DNA of 64,000 nt. Origin: Spirosoma agri. GTDB lineage: Bacteria > Bacteroidota > Bacteroidia > Cytophagales > Spirosomataceae. The notes beneath the pieces were generated by a model that did no database searches, was not told the DNA's origin, and was given only the letters and a program-made list of their open reading frames with translations. Positions 61,271 to 64,000 of the stretch are shown one piece after another. The DNA lies in assembly GCF_010747415.1 (NCBI RefSeq), contig NZ_JAAGNZ010000002.1, positions 372,001 to 436,000 of the forward strand, given 5' to 3'. The first letter of the stretch is position 1. The number at the start of each line of letters is the position of its first letter. A program made the position numbers and the translations under genes.

Positions 61271-61897
61271 TTAGAACGCCACCGCCAGTAAACCGGGGCC
61301 GATCTGGAAACAGCGGATCGTCAGCTGAGCTTTGTGGTCGGGCAAGCGAACATGGCCGATGAGGTGTTCGGCTCCATCGGCAAACGGTTCAACGTGCAGG
61401 TGTTCACGGAATGTGAGTTGGCGTTTGCCATAGAGTTTATACAACGCTTCCTTAGCGCACCAGTAAACAGCCAGTCGGCTCGGTTCGCCCGCTGCGTGGT
61501 TTACTTCATCTTCCGATAACACACGGGGCACCACGCGCCGAAACTGATCGCGGATTGGTTCGATATCAATGCCGACCGGGCGCGTTCGATGCAACACCGC
61601 AGCCGCCCAGCCGCTGGTGTGCGACAGCGAAACATGCCAGGGGGTACCGATTAGATGAGGTTTCCCAAATTCGTCCTTATGCAGACCCGCATAGACCAGG
61701 CCCTGCGCGTCGATCAACTGGCGAATAGCCGTTCGACTGGCTAGCCACTCGACCCGCTGAGCCGGATGAGTAATCGTTGCCAGTTCTTCCTGCTCTGCCA
61801 GGGTCAACGGAAGATTTTCCCTGAGCGTTGGTTCGTCTTCGGTGATGGGCCGGAGCACGGCCACGCAATCACTATTTATCGTTAATTGGACAGTCAC
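61271..61897 (-). CDS. 4'-phosphopantetheinyl transferase superfamily protein (Sfp-like)
   Basis: 208 aa. It transfers phosphopantetheine from CoA to a carrier protein Ser. The conserved core is PVGIDIEPI (Asp/Glu for Mg), LSEDEVNHAAGEP, VYWCAKEALYKLYGKRQLTF (WxxKEA motif), and upstream KPHLIGTPWHVSLSHTSGWAAAV (SHT). N-terminal half is variable, as is usual. Length matches the Sfp/AcpT type. Cytosolic. Carrier-protein partner cannot be seen here: no NRPS, PKS or fatty-acid gene in the window. Divergent from the WD40 gene. Confidence 0.9.
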   Translation of the reverse strand: MTVQLTINSDCVAVLRPITEDEPTLRENLPLTLAEQEELATITHPAQRVEWLASRTAIRQLIDAQGLVYAGLHKDEFGKPHLIGTPWHVSLSHTSGWAAAVLHRTRPVGIDIEPIRDQFRRVVPRVLSEDEVNHAAGEPSRLAVYWCAKEALYKLYGKRQLTFREHLHVEPFADGAEHLIGHVRLPDHKAQLTIRCFQIGPGLLAVAF

Positions 61898-61973
61898 GAA
61901 TCAAAAGTCGGAAGTCGTTCGAGAAAAAGAAAGGTTTAGCGACCTTTGATACCCGATTTTTGGTTTATGATTC

Positions 61974-62873
61974 GTGATTATTGATAAAATTGATACGTTT
62001 GGCGGCCATCGCGACTGTGTGTACGCACTCGAACAAGGTCTGCAATCCAATCAGGTTTTCTCGGCCGGAGCCGATGGACTGGTTGTGCGCTGGCAACTTG
62101 ACCGGCCCGATCTCGGCGAATTAGTAGCAAAAATTCCTGCTTCGATCTACTCACTGGCCCTACATCCCGAGAGTGGTTTATTATGGGTTGGCCAAAATTA
62201 CGAAGGATTGCATCTAATTGATACAATTCGTAAACAGGAAGTTAACTCGCTAAAGCTAACGTCTGCGGCCATCTTCGACATTAAGTTTTATAGACACGAA
62301 GCCATTATAGCCCTCTCCGATGGTGTCGTTGCGATTGTCGATGCCGAACAACTGGCAGTCAAGAAACACCTGAAAACATCGGATCAGTCAGCGCGGTGTG
62401 TAGCTGTCAATCCCGTCGAGCGTGAAATGGCGGTGGGGTATAGTGATCATAGCGTGCGCATTTTTGATCTGACCACCTACGCACTTAAACGAACGATTCC
62501 GGCGCACACCAATTCGGTATTTACGGTGGTGTACTCGCCGGATTTTCGTTTTTTGCTAACAGCCGGGCGAGATGCCCATCTAAAAGTATGGGACGTCGAA
62601 AATGGGTATGCATTGCATCGAGAAATAGTGGCGCACATGTTTGCTATCAACCACCTGACCTACAATGCGGAAGGTACGTTGTTCGCTACGGCCAGTATGG
62701 ATAAATCCATCAAAATCTGGGATGCCGAGACGTATAAATTACTAAAAGTTGTCGATCGGGCCCGGCATGCTGGACATGGTACATCCGTCAATAAATTGTT
62801 GTGGACAAATTATGATAATCAGTTACTTTCTGCCAGTGATGATCGTACAGTCTCCGTGTGGAAGGTGAGCTGA
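61974..62873 (+). CDS. WD40 repeat protein
   Basis: 299 aa from GTG 61974. About seven WD40 units in a single propeller. The best are AHTNSVFTVVYSPDFRFLLTAGRDAHLKVWDV, AHMFAINHLTYNAEGTLFATASMDKSIKIWDA and the closing HGTSVNKLLWTNYDNQLLSASDDRTVSVWKV. The first (DKIDTFGGHRDCVYALEQG) and the last would close the ring. No signal peptide or additional domain, so probably a cytosolic protein-interaction scaffold. The 118-bp gap to divIVA suggests cotranscription with the cell-division gene. Binding partner unknown. Confidence 0.9.
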   Translation: MIIDKIDTFGGHRDCVYALEQGLQSNQVFSAGADGLVVRWQLDRPDLGELVAKIPASIYSLALHPESGLLWVGQNYEGLHLIDTIRKQEVNSLKLTSAAIFDIKFYRHEAIIALSDGVVAIVDAEQLAVKKHLKTSDQSARCVAVNPVEREMAVGYSDHSVRIFDLTTYALKRTIPAHTNSVFTVVYSPDFRFLLTAGRDAHLKVWDVENGYALHREIVAHMFAINHLTYNAEGTLFATASMDKSIKIWDAETYKLLKVVDRARHAGHGTSVNKLLWTNYDNQLLSASDDRTVSVWKVS

Positions 62874-62991
62874 TTGGCTATTTCTGACCGAAGAAGCGGA
62901 TTTTCCTTGCTATTTATTGCGAAATACGTATAATGGGCGTTACTTCACCTTTACTAGGTATGTTCATAATTTCCCTAACCGAAGCGCACCG

Positions 62992-63894
62992 ATGAAAATC
63001 ACGCCCATCGAAATCCGGCAGCACACATTTGAACGGGGGCTGCGTGGTTATAGAACCGAAGACGTTGACGCCTTTCTGGTTTCACTCTCTCAGGAATGGG
63101 AACGCCTGACGGGTGAGTATAAAATGCTTAAAATGCAGCTCGAGATCGCTGAGAAAGATCTGGGTAAACTGAAAGAAGTTGAAATGACGCTGTTCCGGAC
63201 GCTTAAAACCGCCGAGGATACCAGCACCCAAATCACCGACCAAGCTACCAAAGCGGCTGAACATCATCTGGCAGATGCAAGACAAAAGGCAGATGACATA
63301 CTCGGTGACGCTCGTAAAAAATCGTCACTGATGGTACAGGATGCGGAAAACCAGGCCCGCTACCTGAAAGATAACATACTTAATGACCTTAAGGCCCTGG
63401 AATACGATTTCAAAGCACTTGAAGGCTACAAAGACAATCTGGCGAATCAGATTCGTACCCTCGCGGGCAATGCGGTTGATAGTGTAGAGCGGTTCGAGAA
63501 AAAATTTGCCAAGCAGGATCTTAAAGGAAAAATTGATGAGGTTGCCACGCAGATTCAGGGTGAATTGAAGCAGGACGATGCGCAGCAAAACCCCGCTCCC
63601 GAAACGTCTGCCGAGCCAATGCCGGAGTTGGCGGCTGCCCCGGTCGATGAACTACCCCCGCTGATCGAACGCGAAACGTCGGTGCCGGAATCGATACCGG
63701 TTGACGAGCCGCTTGTTGACAAACTTAATGCCCAGCTGGAAACGCCGGATTCTGTCGCTAAAAATCAACCTGACCCCTTCGAAACCGCTCCAGAGTCGGT
63801 GCTTGCCGAAGTGAACACCGCCGATCCGGCGACCAACGAACCCGCAACCGAATCGCAGCCGAAACGAGGTGGGTCATTCTTTGATCAGATCTAA
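62992..63894 (+). CDS. DivIVA-like coiled-coil protein
   Basis: 300 aa from ATG 62992; the frame is open upstream but the first 25 residues have no resemblance to the family. The DivIVA N-terminal domain reads KITPIEIRQHTFERGLRGYRTEDVDAFLVSLSQEWERL, followed by a long coiled coil (about residues 45-200). The last 90 residues are Pro/Glu/Asp-rich and disordered-looking, ending in RGGSFFDQI. DivIVA proteins bind curved membranes and organise division or growth in Gram-positive bacteria; in Bacteroidota their role is less known. Cytosolic, membrane-associated. Confidence 0.92.
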   Translation: MKITPIEIRQHTFERGLRGYRTEDVDAFLVSLSQEWERLTGEYKMLKMQLEIAEKDLGKLKEVEMTLFRTLKTAEDTSTQITDQATKAAEHHLADARQKADDILGDARKKSSLMVQDAENQARYLKDNILNDLKALEYDFKALEGYKDNLANQIRTLAGNAVDSVERFEKKFAKQDLKGKIDEVATQIQGELKQDDAQQNPAPETSAEPMPELAAAPVDELPPLIERETSVPESIPVDEPLVDKLNAQLETPDSVAKNQPDPFETAPESVLAEVNTADPATNEPATESQPKRGGSFFDQI

Positions 63895-63977
63895 ATACGT
63901 CTGATAACTTGCCATGAAAGTCCGTGCGTTACTCGCGTAACAGGGATTTTCGTAAAGGTGGACCGTCCACACGACAA

Positions 63978-64000
63978 ATGGGTACAATTGCTCTAGAAGG
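63978..64000 (+). CDS. Start of a gene running off the right edge, possibly folB
   Basis: ATG at 63978 opens MGTIALE before the window ends. Dihydroneopterin aldolases of this group often start with this phrase, but eight codons are not enough to be sure. Confidence 0.3.

Noticed and set aside
1..64000. tRNA, rRNA, CRISPR or replication origin
   Set aside because: None seen on reading both strands; a covariance search was not possible.

Overview
The window looks like chromosomal DNA of a Bacteroidota, most likely a Spirosoma-like member of the Cytophagales (inference from gene content; no rRNA marker is present). Supporting signs are a T9SS-type C-terminal sorting domain (29801-30334), Wzi capsule proteins, DUF1573 and DUF547 proteins, a fused 2-oxoacid dehydrogenase E1, -7 boxes of the TAnnTTTG type, and few Shine-Dalgarno sites. 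I saw no tRNA, rRNA or CRISPR array.

Layout. 1-1703 is the N-terminal half of secA (minus strand). 1922-8760 starts a capsule/exopolysaccharide locus: an SLBB-type outer-membrane export protein, a Wzz-like chain-length protein, a Gmd-like dehydratase, a Wzx-like flippase and a putative glycosyltransferase. From about 8.8 to 28 kb the DNA is visibly AT-rich and full of decayed insertion sequences. This stretch carries the variable genes: two families of repeat-rich secreted fibre proteins, a GH99-like secreted enzyme, a beta-helix protein, and a minus-strand block of glycosyltransferases, a Wzy-like polymerase and a methyltransferase. 28.1-35.2 kb returns to ordinary genes: a third fibre protein, a T9SS cargo, and two Wzi proteins around the initiating sugar-phosphate transferase. 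The parts form a Wzx/Wzy-type pathway: WbaP-like priming, glycosyltransferases, Wzx flipping, Wzy polymerisation, Wzz length control, SLBB-protein export and Wzi anchoring. rfbA, rfbB and galE at 57-60 kb supply nucleotide sugars.

35.3-64 kb is mostly housekeeping and accessory metabolism: serine hydrolase, esterase, NagX-like membrane protein, a broken matrixin-like gene, DUF1573, fused E1 dehydrogenase, nuoI with a very long proline-rich repeat tail followed by nuoJ, two TPM-domain proteins with LemA, DASH photolyase, DUF547, SDR, a two-component system, GH43, dTDP-sugar genes, SirB1-like protein, phosphopantetheinyl transferase, WD40 protein and DivIVA. Many gene ends carry clear hairpin terminators.

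The most unusual observation is in two decayed IS5-like elements (10488-11421 minus; 25363-26271 plus). Their transposase frames are broken repeatedly by insertions of exactly 16 bp with consensus CGCACCGGCGACCCGG, which can fold as a small CCGG-N4-CCGG hairpin. Removing the 16-mers restores the transposase frame almost completely in both copies. Some positions are shared between the copies, some are private, and one insert is in reverse orientation. This looks like a family of tiny mobile hairpin inserts, comparable in form to byp or GC-cluster elements of yeast mitochondria. It is listed site by site below.
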